A DNA stretch of 64,000 nt from DATARR01 sp034666985 (GTDB taxonomy: Bacteria > Acidobacteriota > Thermoanaerobaculia > Multivoradales > UBA5704). Location of the stretch: contig JAXDKS010000047.1 in the NCBI GenBank assembly GCA_034666985.1, positions 1 to 64,000 of the forward strand, written 5' to 3'. Below are positions 42,700 to 51,685 of the stretch, in pieces. The notes beneath the pieces are model-generated. The model had not been told where the DNA came from, did not search any database, and worked only from the letters and a program-made list of their open reading frames with translations. Each line of letters opens with the position of its first letter. The first letter of the stretch is position 1. The translations under genes were made by a program, and so were the position numbers.

Positions 42700-44750
42700 C
42701 GGCAGGCGCGGGATCTTGGAGCGCCTGGCGCGCTCGACCCGCTTGCCACCCGGGAACTTCTCCCCTCCGCTGAGCTAGTTGGCCGTCTGACCGAGCTTTC
42801 CCGGGTGGCCACCGAGCTGTTCGCCGCGATGGATCTCCGCTTCCTCTACGACCCGGCGCGCAAGCTCTTCGCGATCGGCTACCGGGTGGCCGAGGGAGAG
42901 CGGCGCCCCGAGCTACTACGACCTGCTCGCCTCCGAGGCCCGGCTGGCGAGCTTCGTCGCCATCGCCAAGCGGGACGTCCCGGTGGCCCACTGGTTCCAG
43001 CTCGGCCGCCCTTTGACGCCGGTCGACAGAGGCGCGGCGCTCATCTCCTGGTCGGGCTCGATGTTCGAGTACCTGATGCCGGCCCTGGTGATGTGCTCCC
43101 CCGCCCACAGCCTGCTCGATCAGACCTGTCGCCTGGTGGTGCGCCAGATCCAGTACGGCGCCGAGCGCGGCGTGCCCTGGGGGGTCTCGGAGTCGGCGTA
43201 CAACGCGCGCGACCTGGAGCTGACCTATCAATATTCAAACTTCGGAGTGCCCGGCCTCGGGCTCAAGCGGGGGCTCTCCGAGGACGTGGTGGTGGCGCCC
43301 TATGCCACGGCCCTGGCGGCGATGTTCGAGCCGCGGGCGGCGGGCCTCAACTTCGCGCGCCTGGAGCGGGCGGGAGCCCGCGGCCATTATGGCTTCTACG
43401 AGGCGATCGACTACACCGCCACCCGGTTGCCGGAAGGCCAGGACCACGCCGTGGTGCGCGCCTACATGGCGCACCACCAGGGGATGGCGCTGCTCTCCCT
43501 CGCCAACGTCCTCGACGTCCGGCAGGACGGCGCCCTGCCGGCCCGGTTCCACGCCGTGCCCCTTGTCCAGGCGACCGAGCTGCTGCTCCAGGAGCGCACG
43601 CGCGCGACGTCGCCGTGGCCCGGCCGCGGGCCGAAGAGGTGGAGGCGGCGGCGCTGGCCGGCAGCCTCGTGCCGCCGGCGGCCCGCCGCTACCACTCCTC
43701 CCACCAGGCGATCCCCAGGAGTCACCTGCTGGGCAACGGCCGCTACACCGTGATGCTGACGGCGGCCGGCTCGGGGTACAGCCGCTTCCGCAACGCCGCC
43801 AACGACACCGACGTCGCCGTCACCCGTTTCCGCGAGGACACCACCCGCGACTGCTGGGGGACCTTCCTCTTCTTCCGCGATCCGCGAGGTGTGGTCGGCC
43901 GGATACCAGCCGAGCGGCGTCGAGCCGGACAGCTACGACGTCGTCTTCTCCGAAGACCGCGCCGAGATCGTGCGGCGCGACCACGCGATCACCAGCCGGC
44001 TGGAGGTGGTGGTCACGCCGGAGGACGACGCCGAGGTCCGCCGGGTGTCGCTCACCAATCACGGCTCCCGGATGCGGGAGATCGAGCTGACCTCCTACGC
44101 CGAGGTCGTGCTCGCCCCGCCCGCCGCCGACCGCGCCCACCCCGCCTTCTCCAACCTGTTCGTGGAGACGGAGTGGATCCCCAACCTGGGGGCGCTCCTC
44201 GCCTCGCGGCGGCCGCGGTCGGCGAGCGAGCCGCGGCTCTGGGCGGCGCACGTCTCCGAGGTCGCAGTTGCCGCGGGCGCGGCCGGTCCGACCGGCTCGG
44301 CGGACGGCGACGAGTTGCAGTTCGAGACCGACCGCCTGCGATTCCTCGGCCGCGGACGGGTGGTGGGGAACCCGATGTCGGTGATCGACGGCATGGCCCT
44401 GTCGAACACGGCCGGCGCGGTGCTCGACCCTATCTTCAGCCTGCGGCGCCGGGTGCGCCTCGCCCCGGGCACCACCGTGCGCGTCACCTTCACCACCCTG
44501 GTGGCGCCGTCGCGCGAGGCGGCGCTCACCCTCGCCGATAGGTACCGCGACCCGGCGGCGTTCGAGCGGGCGGCGGCGATGGCCTGGACGCAGGCGCAGG
44601 TCCAGCTCCGGCATCTCGACATCCTCCCCGAAGAGGCCAGCCTCTTCCAGCGCCTCGCCAACCGCGTCCTCTACTCGGACCGCTCCCTGCGCCCCCCGCC
44701 CGAGATATTGGCGCACAACACGCACGACGCCTCCGCCCTCTGGACTCAGT
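42700..44750 (+). pseudogene. Internal fragment of a cyclic beta-glucan synthase (NdvB/ChvB-like), three frameshifts
   Basis: Four successive plus-strand segments read as one NdvB-type region of about 680 residues. They are: MDLRFLYDPARKLFAIGY up to about 42905; SYYDLLASEARL through AYMAHHQGMALLSLANVLD to about 43603; ARRYHSSHQAIPRSHLLGNG to about 43887; and VWSAGYQPSG through PPPEILAHN to about 44745. Each junction needs a one- or two-base shift (one in a CG-rich run). Both the N-terminal glycosyltransferase/membrane part and the C-terminal GH94 phosphorylase part, together some 2,000 residues, are missing, so this is a dead fragment and not just a gene with sequencing errors. Family identification rests on well-known NdvB stretches. 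Confidence 0.75.
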
Positions 44751-44890
44751 CGTGTCAACACCGCTCGCCGAATCCGGCTCTGCGCAGACGCCGGGGTCGA
44801 CTCCTTCGACGGCTCCAGCGTGTCCCGCTACGCTCTCACGCTCGGCCCGCTCAAGATCCTCTTGACCTGCGGGTTGCAGCACGAGATTCA
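44751..44890 (+). other. Short coding scrap of unknown origin
   Basis: Just after the beta-glucan-synthase fragment breaks off, the plus strand reads RIRLCADAGVDSFDGSSVSR and YALTLGPLK before losing sense. The phrase looks like coding sequence (an AGVDSFDGSSVSR motif), but it is only about 35 residues with no start or stop of its own, so I treat it as one more gene remnant. I cannot name the parent family. Confidence 0.25.
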
Positions 44891-45250
44891 AATAATAGCC
44901 GTTCTCCTCAACAGGAGCCCGAGCTCCCGCAGGCCGTGACCTCTCTCGTCGCTTCCTCGCTCGACAGGTCCCCAGGATTTCGACCAGCCGCGGAATCTTG
45001 TGACTCTGGCGGAGAGCGTGCAGCACCCGCAGAGCCGACGGGCCGATCCTGTGCTCGACGCGGCGGCCACTCCGGCTGTCGATGATAACGGTGTCGCCGC
45101 CGCTCTCCGCGAAGACCAGCTCTGGCTTCGAGCTGTTCCACAACGCCCACCACTGGGCGACGCGCTCGCGCAGCCTCCCCAGCCAGCGTGAGGTGTTCAC
45201 CAAGTACGCGGCGCTCAGGTCCTCGTCGCGGAAGAAGTAGGCGAAGCCTT
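44880..45250 (-). pseudogene. C-terminal remnant resembling a RiPP-maturation radical SAM protein
   Basis: On the minus strand one frame reads AYFFRDEDLSAAYLVNTSRW, then VAQWWALW, KPELVFAESGGDTVIIDSRS and ALRVLHALRQS. A neighbouring frame then supplies GDLSSEEATREVTA, and the first frame resumes with EENGYYLNLVL. The layout (aromatic W-x-x-W helix, a short beta sheet ending D-x-R-x-G, a winged-helix-like segment, then a YLxLVL strand) matches what I know of the C-terminal tail of RiPP maturation radical SAM proteins (TIGR03975 group). The radical SAM core is absent and two compensating shifts are needed. The family call is tentative. Confidence 0.35.
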
Positions 45251-45420
45251 TCGGGTTCGTCCACTATCTGATCTTCGTCGCCGTCGGCCTGCTCTCGATC
45301 GGTCTGGCGGCGGCCGGCGTGGGGATCCGCTACGGGATTCCAGGCTTTGTCTACTGTCTGCTCGGGCCCGCTCTGCTGGTGGAACGGCGAGTTGGCTGCC
45401 CGGCGCCGGCGCGCGCTGGA
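45250..45420 (+). pseudogene. Remnant of a membrane protein
   Basis: The plus strand from about 45250 reads FVHYLIFVAVGLLSIGLAA and RYGIPGFVYCLLGPALLVER: two hydrophobic helices with a positively charged end, in frame with, but well upstream of, the ada start. No start codon or ribosome site fits it, and the following 110 bases up to AAGGAGG of ada are not membrane-like. It is probably the tail of a lost integral membrane protein; the family is not recognisable. The stretch 45420-45518 holds nothing I can identify except presumably the ada promoter. Confidence 0.35.
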
Positions 45421-45531
45421 GAGGGACTCCTGACAGCGTGGTATCAGGAGAGTTACTTCGACCGCAAGATCCGGATGGAGCGCTCCCCCTCCTCAGGGCT
45501 ATCTTGCCCTAGACGACAAGGAGGAACGATG

Positions 45532-46620
45532 ATGAGAGCTACCGTGAGCGACGCGATCCCAACCCTGACCCCCGATTCCGAGACCGCCTGGACGGCCGTG
45601 CTGGAGCGCGATGCCCGCTTCGACGGCCGGTTCGTCTACGCGGTCGATTCCACCGGCATCTACTGCCGGCCCACCTGCCCCTCGCGCCGGCCGCGGCGGG
45701 CCAACGTGCGTTTCTTCGGCGGTCCCGAAGAGGCGGAGGGCGCCGGCTTCCGGGCTTGCCGGCGGTGCCGTCCGCGCCAGGGAGAGGAGTCTTCGCAGGC
45801 GGCGGCCGTGCGCCGGGCCTGCGAGTATCTGAAAGCCAACCTGGAGGAGTCCCCCACACTCGCCGATCTGGCCGAAGCGGTGGGGATGAGCCCCTGGCAC
45901 CTCCACCGGACGTTCAAGGCGGCGCTGGGGATGTCCCCCCGGCAGTACGCGGCCCGGCTCAAGGCCGAACGCTTCCGGGGCGAGGTGCGGCGGGGTGAAT
46001 CGGTGGCGGGCGCCACCTACGGCGCCGGCTACGGCTCGAGCTCCCGGCTCTACGAGACGGCGGACGCGAGCCTGGGGATGACGCCCGGCGCCTATCGCCG
46101 GGGGGGCCGGGGGATGCATATCCGCTACACCACCGCGCCCTCCCCCTTCGGCCGGCTGCTGGTGGCGGCCACGGAGCGGGGGATCTGCGCCGTAAATCTT
46201 GGCGACGAGAGCGATGAGGAGGCGGGGCTGGAGGCCGGGCTGCGGCGGGAGTATCCCAACGCGGAGATCGAGCGCGACGACGCGGCCCTCCAGGAGTGGC
46301 TGGCGGCCGTGCGGCCGGTGCTGGACGGCCGGCCCGGAGCCGGAGACCTCCCCCTCGATCTCCAGGCCACGGCCTTCCAGTGGCGGGTCTGGCGCGCGCT
46401 GCAGGAGATCCCCCGGGGCGAGACCCGCACATATGGGCAGGTCGCCGCATCCCTCGGCCGGCCGGGAGCGGCCCGCGCCGTGGCCCGAGCCTGCGCCAGC
46501 AATCGAGTGGCTTTGGTGGTTCCCTGTCACCGCGTGGTGCGGGGCGACGGCGAGCCCGGCGGGTACCGCTGGGGCGAGGAGCGGAAGCGGTGGATTCTGG
46601 GCGCCGAAACGGAGAGGTAA
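45532..46620 (+). CDS. ada: Ada: AraC-type regulator and O6-methylguanine-DNA methyltransferase
   Basis: A 362-residue bifunctional adaptive-response protein, full length compared with E. coli Ada (354). Three parts in order: N-terminal zinc/methylphosphotriester domain with C45, C49, C76 and C79; AraC-type HTH at about 95-185 (MSPWHLHRTFK, MSPRQYAARLK); C-terminal alkyltransferase with active C332 in VPCHRVV. C45, the first cysteine of the zinc site, would accept methyl from phosphotriesters. Start chosen at ATG 45532, 7 bases from GGAGG at 45520-45524; an adjacent ATG at 45529 is too close. It stands alone between the gene graveyard and the convergent cobalamin operon, so it is probably self-regulated. 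Confidence 0.95.
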   Translation: MRATVSDAIPTLTPDSETAWTAVLERDARFDGRFVYAVDSTGIYCRPTCPSRRPRRANVRFFGGPEEAEGAGFRACRRCRPRQGEESSQAAAVRRACEYLKANLEESPTLADLAEAVGMSPWHLHRTFKAALGMSPRQYAARLKAERFRGEVRRGESVAGATYGAGYGSSSRLYETADASLGMTPGAYRRGGRGMHIRYTTAPSPFGRLLVAATERGICAVNLGDESDEEAGLEAGLRREYPNAEIERDDAALQEWLAAVRPVLDGRPGAGDLPLDLQATAFQWRVWRALQEIPRGETRTYGQVAASLGRPGAARAVARACASNRVALVVPCHRVVRGDGEPGGYRWGEERKRWILGAETER

Positions 46621-46624
46621 GGGA

Positions 46625-46736
46625 AAGGAACCACAGGACGAACACGGACGAGCACGGACAGACATGGACGAGAAGCTTCAGAGTCTTTCTTGTCCGTGTT
46701 CGTCCTTGTTTGTCCGTGTTCGTCCGTGTCTGCTCT
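46625..46736. repeat. 10-base-period repeat forming an inverted pair between ada and btuD
   Basis: The 116-base gap between convergent genes has tandem copies of a roughly 10-base unit (ACACGGACGA) on the plus strand at about 46637-46675 and complementary copies (TCCGTGTTCG) at about 46692-46730. Together they can fold into a long imperfect hairpin. Similar ACGGACGAACACGGAC arrays are seen in intergenic regions of several GC-rich soil phyla. It may act as a transcription end for both genes; there is no clean T-tract. Confidence 0.6.
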
Positions 46737-47516
46737 CTACCCTGGCAGCGGCAACACCATCGTAGCTCCATTCCGGGGATGGGGCACCGTCTCCACGGCG
46801 ATGCCGAACGCCTGACGGATGAGCTCGGCGGTCAGCACCTCCCCGGGGGGACCCTGGGCCAGGGTCTGCCCGCCGCTCAGCAGGACGGCGCGGTCGGCGA
46901 AGAGCGAGGCGAGGTTGAGGTCGTGCAGGCTGAGCACCACCGCGACCTCGCAATCCCGGGTCAGCCGGCGCAGGAGGTCGAAGAGCTCGATCTGATGCCG
47001 CAGGTCGAGATGCGCGCCGGGCTCGTCGAGCAGCAGGATGCCGGCGTTCTGGGCGAGGGCCCGGGCGAGCATGGCACGCCGGCGCTCGCCGCCCGAGAGG
47101 GTGTCGAGGTCGCGCTCCCCGAGATCCTCCAACTCCACTTGGCGCAGGGCGGCGCGCAGGGCCTCGCGATCCTCGCGCGAGTAGGGCCGCAGCCAGCCGC
47201 GGTGAGGGGCGCGGCCGAGGAGGACCACCTGCTCGACGGTCATTGGCCAGGCCGCGGTTTCGAGCTGGGGGGTGAACGAGACGTTGCGGACGAGCTCGCG
47301 GCGCGGCAGCCGCCAGACGTCGCGGCCGTCGAGGGTCACCGTCCCGTGGTCCGGCCGCATCAGGCGGGAGAGGGCGCGCAGGGCCGTGCTCTTGCCCGCG
47401 CCATTTGGTCCCAGCAAGGCGGTCAGAGTGCCGGGCTCGGCGATGAGGTCGAAGCCCTGGAGCACGGTGCGCGTACCATAGGAGCAGGCGACGCCGCGGG
47501 CGGCGAGGAGAGGCAT
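46737..47516 (-). CDS. btuD: Cobalamin ABC transporter ATP-binding protein BtuD
   Basis: A 259-residue ATPase of the FecE/BtuD family: Walker A GPNGAGKST, signature LSGGERRR, Walker B ILLLDEPGAHLD, switch His in LSLHDLN. ATG 47516 overlaps the permease stop in TGATG, so it is translationally coupled. It powers uptake of corrinoids delivered by the binding protein and permease encoded upstream in the same operon. Family alone would allow iron-siderophore or haem uptake; the riboswitch ahead of the operon decides for cobalamin. Confidence 0.92.
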   Translation of the reverse strand: MPLLAARGVACSYGTRTVLQGFDLIAEPGTLTALLGPNGAGKSTALRALSRLMRPDHGTVTLDGRDVWRLPRRELVRNVSFTPQLETAAWPMTVEQVVLLGRAPHRGWLRPYSREDREALRAALRQVELEDLGERDLDTLSGGERRRAMLARALAQNAGILLLDEPGAHLDLRHQIELFDLLRRLTRDCEVAVVLSLHDLNLASLFADRAVLLSGGQTLAQGPPGEVLTAELIRQAFGIAVETVPHPRNGATMVLPLPG

Positions 47517-48523
47517 CAGCGTGCCTCCCTCGCTCGCGAGCCGCGGCGCAGGAGGAAGAGGAAAAAGGGGCCTCCCACCAACGAGGTGACGATGCTCACC
47601 GGGATCTCCTGCGGCCGTGCGAGGCTGCGGGCAGCGTCGTCGGCGAGCAGCAGCAGGAGACCACCGAGCAGGCAGCTCACGGGGAGGACGCGGGCATTTC
47701 TCCCCCCCACCAGCAGGCGGGCCGCGTGGGGGGCCACCAGGCCCACGAAGCCGATGATCCCCGCCAGGGCCACGGCGGCGGCGGTAGTGAGGCTGGCAGC
47801 GAGGACGATGGCGAGCCGGAAGCGGGCCACGGGCAGGCCCAGACTCTGCGCCGTCTCGTCCCCAAGCCCGAGGGCGTCGAGGGGCCGCGCCAGCAGCCAG
47901 ATGGAGAGCACGCCGGCGGCGATCATCGGTCCGCCCCAGGCGATCTCCCGCCACGTGGTGGTGGCGAGCCCTCCCAGCAGCCAGTTGAACAGCACGCTGA
48001 GGCTCTGGTCGTGGAGGATCATCAGCAGCGACACCAGCGAGCCCACGATGGTGCTCACCGCGGCTCCGGCCAGCAGCAGGGTGAGGGGGGACGAGCGACC
48101 CCCGGCCGCGCTGCCCAGCAGGTAGACGAGCCCGACCGCGGCCAGCGAGCCACAGAAGGCGGCGAGCGGCAGGGCGGCCGGCCCCCAGGCGCTCGCGCGC
48201 AGCAGGATGGCCATCGTCGCCCCCAGGGCGGCGCCGCTGGAGGCGCCGATGACGAACGGGTCGGCCAGCGGATTCAGGAACAGTCCCTGGTAGGCGGTAC
48301 CGGCGCCCGCGAGCGCCGCGCCCACCAGCAGGGCGAGGACGATGCGGGGCAGCCGCAGCTCCAACAGGATGGTGCGTTCGAGCGACGGCCCGGTGGCGGT
48401 CAGCAGCTCCAGCATCCGCCGGATGGGGATGGCGGCGCTCCCCACCATCAGGCTGCCGGTCGCGGCCAGCAGCAGGGCCGCGGCAAGGGCGGCCACGAGG
48501 ACGGCGAAGCCGCGGCCCTTCAA
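47516..48523 (-). CDS. btuC: Cobalamin ABC transporter permease BtuC
   Basis: About 335 residues with the FecCD/BtuC fold, roughly ten membrane helices. Family stretches include LRLPRIVLALLVGAALAGAG, YQGLFLNPLADPFVIGASSG and ALAGIIGFVGLVAPH, the last near the coupling helix that contacts BtuD. The start is probably TTG 48523, sharing TTGA with the btuF stop; the much longer open frame upstream is a shadow of btuF. A GTG about ten codons further in is the alternative. Confidence 0.92.
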   Translation of the reverse strand: MKGRGFAVLVAALAAALLLAATGSLMVGSAAIPIRRMLELLTATGPSLERTILLELRLPRIVLALLVGAALAGAGTAYQGLFLNPLADPFVIGASSGAALGATMAILLRASAWGPAALPLAAFCGSLAAVGLVYLLGSAAGGRSSPLTLLLAGAAVSTIVGSLVSLLMILHDQSLSVLFNWLLGGLATTTWREIAWGGPMIAAGVLSIWLLARPLDALGLGDETAQSLGLPVARFRLAIVLAASLTTAAAVALAGIIGFVGLVAPHAARLLVGGRNARVLPVSCLLGGLLLLLADDAARSLARPQEIPVSIVTSLVGGPFFLFLLRRGSRAREAR

Positions 48524-49440
48524 GGCGCCGGCGCTTTCCGAGTACCCGCGACCAGCGGAACCGGGATGAGATCCGGGTGCAAGGTGTGGGCGAGCAGCTC
48601 CAGGGCGTCGGCGACCCGCGGCCCGGGACGGGAGACGAGGTCGCCGTCGAGCACCAGGATGCGGCCGTTGCGGATCGCCGGCAGGCTCGCGAGCCCCGGC
48701 TGGCGGGCGAGGGTGCGGGCGTCGACCACGGAGGCGTGGTGGTCCGGCGCCACGATCAGCTCCGGCCGGCGTTCCACCACCGCCTCCGGGCTCACCTGCG
48801 GGTAGTGGCTGGCGATGTCGGCGAAGACGTTGACGCCGCCGGCCAGATCGATCAGCCGGCCGATGAGGGTGTCGCGATTCGCCGTCATCAGCGGCCGGTC
48901 CCACACCTCGTAGAAGACCCGCGGCCGGGCCGCCGGCGGCAGGGCCGCCACCGCCCGGTGCACCCGCTCGACGCGCCGGGAGAGCTCGGCCGTCAATCCC
49001 TTCGCCGCCGCCTCCCGGCCCAGCAGCGACCCCAGCTGGGTGAGGGCGGTGAAGACGTCGTCGAAGGTCTCGGAGTGGACGATCTCCACCCGCAGGCCCA
49101 GGCGGCGGAAGGCGTCGATCGACCGGCGCTGCCCGTCGCCGATGGCCAGCACCAGGTCGGGCTTGAGGGCCATCACCCGCTCGAGGTCGAGGCTACCGTC
49201 TGCGAGGCCGCCCACCTTCGCTACCCGCTTCGCCGCCGGCGGATAGTTGCAGTAGGTGGTGACCCCCACCAGCCGGTCGCCGGCCCCCAGCGCGAACACC
49301 ATTTCGGTGAGCGAGGGGGCGAGCGAGATGACGCGTTTCGGCACCGCGGCGGCGTCTGCCCGGCCAGTCGCGAGGACCATCACGAGCAGGACGGCCAGAA
49401 GCAGCAGGGCGGGGCGGCCGCCGCCGGAGATCCGCTTCAT
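48520..49440 (-). CDS. btuF: Periplasmic cobalamin-binding protein BtuF
   Basis: A 306-residue substrate-binding protein with signal peptide (about 1-31, basic start then LLLLAVLLVMVLA). The mature part shows the class III fold of BtuF/FhuD: RVISLAPSLTEMVFALGAGD, GVTTYCNYPP, and LDLERVMALKPDLVLA before the linking helix. It carries corrinoid from the outer-membrane receptor to BtuCD. The ATG lies 14 bases after the btuB stop in the same transcript. Confidence 0.92.
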   Translation of the reverse strand: MKRISGGGRPALLLLAVLLVMVLATGRADAAAVPKRVISLAPSLTEMVFALGAGDRLVGVTTYCNYPPAAKRVAKVGGLADGSLDLERVMALKPDLVLAIGDGQRRSIDAFRRLGLRVEIVHSETFDDVFTALTQLGSLLGREAAAKGLTAELSRRVERVHRAVAALPPAARPRVFYEVWDRPLMTANRDTLIGRLIDLAGGVNVFADIASHYPQVSPEAVVERRPELIVAPDHHASVVDARTLARQPGLASLPAIRNGRILVLDGDLVSRPGPRVADALELLAHTLHPDLIPVPLVAGTRKAPAP

Positions 49441-49454
49441 CGCAGTTTCTGATC

Positions 49455-51344
49455 CTAGAGATACCGCAGCCGCAGTCCCACCAGGGCAGAGAAGCCGAGC
49501 GAGGTGTAGCCGGTGATCTCCTCGTACCGCTGGTCGAGAAGGTTGCCGATCATCAGGTAGGGCTGGAGCCAGGATCGCAGGCTGTAGTCCACCCGCAGGT
49601 CGACCCGGGTGTAGGCGTCCATGCGCGTGCCGTCCGCGTCGATCCGATCCTCCACGTTCACCACCGAGGCCGTGCCGCGCAGCCGCTCGCTGGCGTCCCA
49701 GGTGGCGAGCAGCGACAGCCGGTTGCGGGGCCGCCGGGCGAGGGGGCGTCCGGTCGCCAGGTCCTCCGTCTCGTCGTAGGTATAGGAAGCTTCCAGGGCG
49801 AGGTCGCGGCGGGGCTGGAGCGAGAGGGTCGCCTCGATCCCCTGCGAGGAGGCGCGCTGGATGTTGGCGAAGGTGAAGGTGCTGAAGTCGAAGTTGATCA
49901 GGTCGTCGAAGCGGTTGGAGAACCAGGTGACGCCGGCCGAGGCAATCCCGTTGCCGAAGCGACGCTCGACCCCGAGGTCCCAGCCGCGGCTGGTCTCCGG
50001 CCGCAGGGCGGTGTTGCCGAGGCCGGGGAAGAAGAGCTCGTCGAAGCTCGGGCCGCGGAAGCCGGTGCCGTAGCTGCCGTGCAGCTTCCAGGCGGCGCCG
50101 GGCCCGGCCAGCCAGCTCCCGGTGGTGCGCCAGGTGGTCTCATTGCCGAAGCGCGAGTAGCGGTCGTGGCGCACTCCGGCGGTGAGGAACAGGCGGCTGC
50201 GCCAGGACCAGTTGTCCTGGAGATAGGCGGAGTCGACGTCGAGCGACTGGTCGTAGGAGCCGCGGTTGCGGCCTTCCCGGCGCTCGGAGGCGAGCCCCGC
50301 CACCAGGTCGTTGCCGGCGCCGAGCTTGATCTCGGACTGGGCCTTGGCGGCCCGCAGGCGGGTGCTGAAATCGTAGTTGTTGAAGATCGTGTCCGGGTCC
50401 TTGCCCTGGGTCGCGTCCTCGGCGGCGCTGACGGTCAGGTGGAGGTTCCACCAGGGGGCGAGAGGCTTGGCGAGCCGCAGCGAGCCCACGGAGACCTGAC
50501 GCCGCTGGGTGGCGTTGGGATCGTCCGTGGGGCCGACGCCGAAGGTGAAGCCGTCGAGGGCGGCGTCGGCGTCGAAGCGGCGGAACGTCACGTCGGCGCG
50601 GCCGTCGCCCAGGAAGCGGAAGCCGGCGCGAGCCGAGCCGCTGCGGTCGGTGTATGGGTCCTTCTCTAAGTTGCCCCGCTGGTCGCTCGCCACGGACAGG
50701 CCGCCGGTGCGCTCGTCGGCCGCCGCGACACTGTAGTCCCAGCCGTCGCCGCCGCCGTCGGCGGAGGCGCGCAGCTCGTGGGAATCGTAGCTGCCGGCGC
50801 GGCCGTCCACGTCGGCGTGGAAGCCGGAGCGGCCCTGGACGGTGGTGATGCTGATCACCCCGCCGATGGCCTCGGAGCCGTAGAGGGTGCTCTGGGGGCC
50901 GCGCAGGACTTCGATGCGCTCGACGTTGTCGGCGCGCAGGCCCGAGAAGTCGAAGGCGGCGGAGGTGCCTTCCACCCGCACGCCGTCGATGAGCACCAGG
51001 GTGTGGTTGGAGTTGGCGCCGCGCAGGAAGACGCCGCCAACGGTGCCCGCGCCGCCGCCCTGGCTCACTTCCAGGCCCGGAACGGTGCGCAGCAGGTCGA
51101 GCACCGAGGTGGCACCGCGGCGCTCGATCTCGTCGCGGCCGATCACCGTGACGGAGCTGCCCACCTCGTCGGCCGGCGATTCGACGAGGTTGGCGGTGAC
51201 CACCATCTCCTCCTGGAAGGTCGGCGGCGCCGGAGGCTTGGGCGCGGACGCGGACGTCTGGGCGAGGACTGCGGAGCTGGCGAGCGGCGAGGTCAGAACG
51301 ATCAGGACGATGGGGACGGCGGAGCGGCTACGGAAGCGGGACAT
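49455..51344 (-). CDS. btuB: TonB-dependent outer-membrane cobalamin receptor BtuB
   Basis: A 629-residue receptor. A signal peptide covers about 1-28 (cleavage after VLAQ); the TonB box region EEMVVTANLVES follows at about 44-55. A plug domain with VTVIGRDEIERRGA and IEVLRGPQSTLYGSEAIGG comes next, then a 22-strand-type barrel to the C-terminus (LVGLRLRYL). Size and plug motifs match BtuB and small siderophore receptors (BtuB of E. coli is 614). The directly preceding cobalamin riboswitch and following btuFCD make vitamin B12 the substrate. Confidence 0.93.
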   Translation of the reverse strand: MSRFRSRSAVPIVLIVLTSPLASSAVLAQTSASAPKPPAPPTFQEEMVVTANLVESPADEVGSSVTVIGRDEIERRGATSVLDLLRTVPGLEVSQGGGAGTVGGVFLRGANSNHTLVLIDGVRVEGTSAAFDFSGLRADNVERIEVLRGPQSTLYGSEAIGGVISITTVQGRSGFHADVDGRAGSYDSHELRASADGGGDGWDYSVAAADERTGGLSVASDQRGNLEKDPYTDRSGSARAGFRFLGDGRADVTFRRFDADAALDGFTFGVGPTDDPNATQRRQVSVGSLRLAKPLAPWWNLHLTVSAAEDATQGKDPDTIFNNYDFSTRLRAAKAQSEIKLGAGNDLVAGLASERREGRNRGSYDQSLDVDSAYLQDNWSWRSRLFLTAGVRHDRYSRFGNETTWRTTGSWLAGPGAAWKLHGSYGTGFRGPSFDELFFPGLGNTALRPETSRGWDLGVERRFGNGIASAGVTWFSNRFDDLINFDFSTFTFANIQRASSQGIEATLSLQPRRDLALEASYTYDETEDLATGRPLARRPRNRLSLLATWDASERLRGTASVVNVEDRIDADGTRMDAYTRVDLRVDYSLRSWLQPYLMIGNLLDQRYEEITGYTSLGFSALVGLRLRYL

Positions 51345-51385
51345 CGGTGTCTCCTTTCCCCCCGCGGGGATGAAGACTCTGAGCA

Positions 51386-51560
51386 GCCGGAACAGGTCTC
51401 CTGGCTTCCGATCGTCCTACTCACCGCACCTTCCCGCCGGCCCCCTGGAGGCCGGCAGTGGCTCTCGCGGCTTTCGTCCCGGTTACAGTCGCGGGGCGGC
51501 GGGAGCTTTGCACTCCCTTCCCTTGATCCGGTGCAACAAAGCTTGAGGCGCCCTCCCCTG
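51386..51560 (-). promoter_or_regulatory. Cobalamin (B12) riboswitch upstream of btuB
   Basis: Minus-strand sequence contains the hallmark B12 elements in order: GGGAAGGGAGTGCAAAGCTC near 51525, CGCGACTGTAACCGGGAC near 51485, GCCACTGCC near 51458, and the B12 box GAAGCCAGGAGACCTG at 51408-51393. The btuB ATG (51344) follows within 50 bases, so ligand binding should block translation or transcription of btuBFCD. Ends are approximate. Confidence 0.92.
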
Positions 51561-51603
51561 GCGCCGCCCTGCTCGGGCCGGACTCGCCTGGGGGGACGCT
51601 TCG

Positions 51604-51632
51604 AGTCTCTCAGCGGCTTGGGGGAATGTCAA
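51604..51632 (-). promoter_or_regulatory. Probable promoter of the btu operon
   Basis: TTGACA at 51632-51627 (perfect -35) and GAGACT at 51609-51604, a poor -10, 17 bases apart. Transcription would begin near 51597, shortly before the riboswitch fold. Confidence 0.5.
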
Positions 51633-51646
51633 GGAAGGTCCCGCCC

Positions 51647-51676
51647 TTGACCCCGCCGCCCACCCTCCGCCATACT
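51647..51676 (+). promoter_or_regulatory. Probable promoter of the thr operon
   Basis: TTGACC at 51647-51652 and CATACT at 51671-51676 with an 18-base spacer. The expected start of transcription, near 51683, is only about three bases before the ATG of the leader peptide, so that peptide may be read from a nearly leaderless mRNA. Confidence 0.5.
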
Positions 51677-51685
51677 CGCCCGGTC

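Noticed and set aside
43820..44761. Minus-strand open frame of 313 codons
   Set aside because: Antisense to the beta-glucan-synthase remnant, whose protein is recognisable; the minus-strand frame is not.
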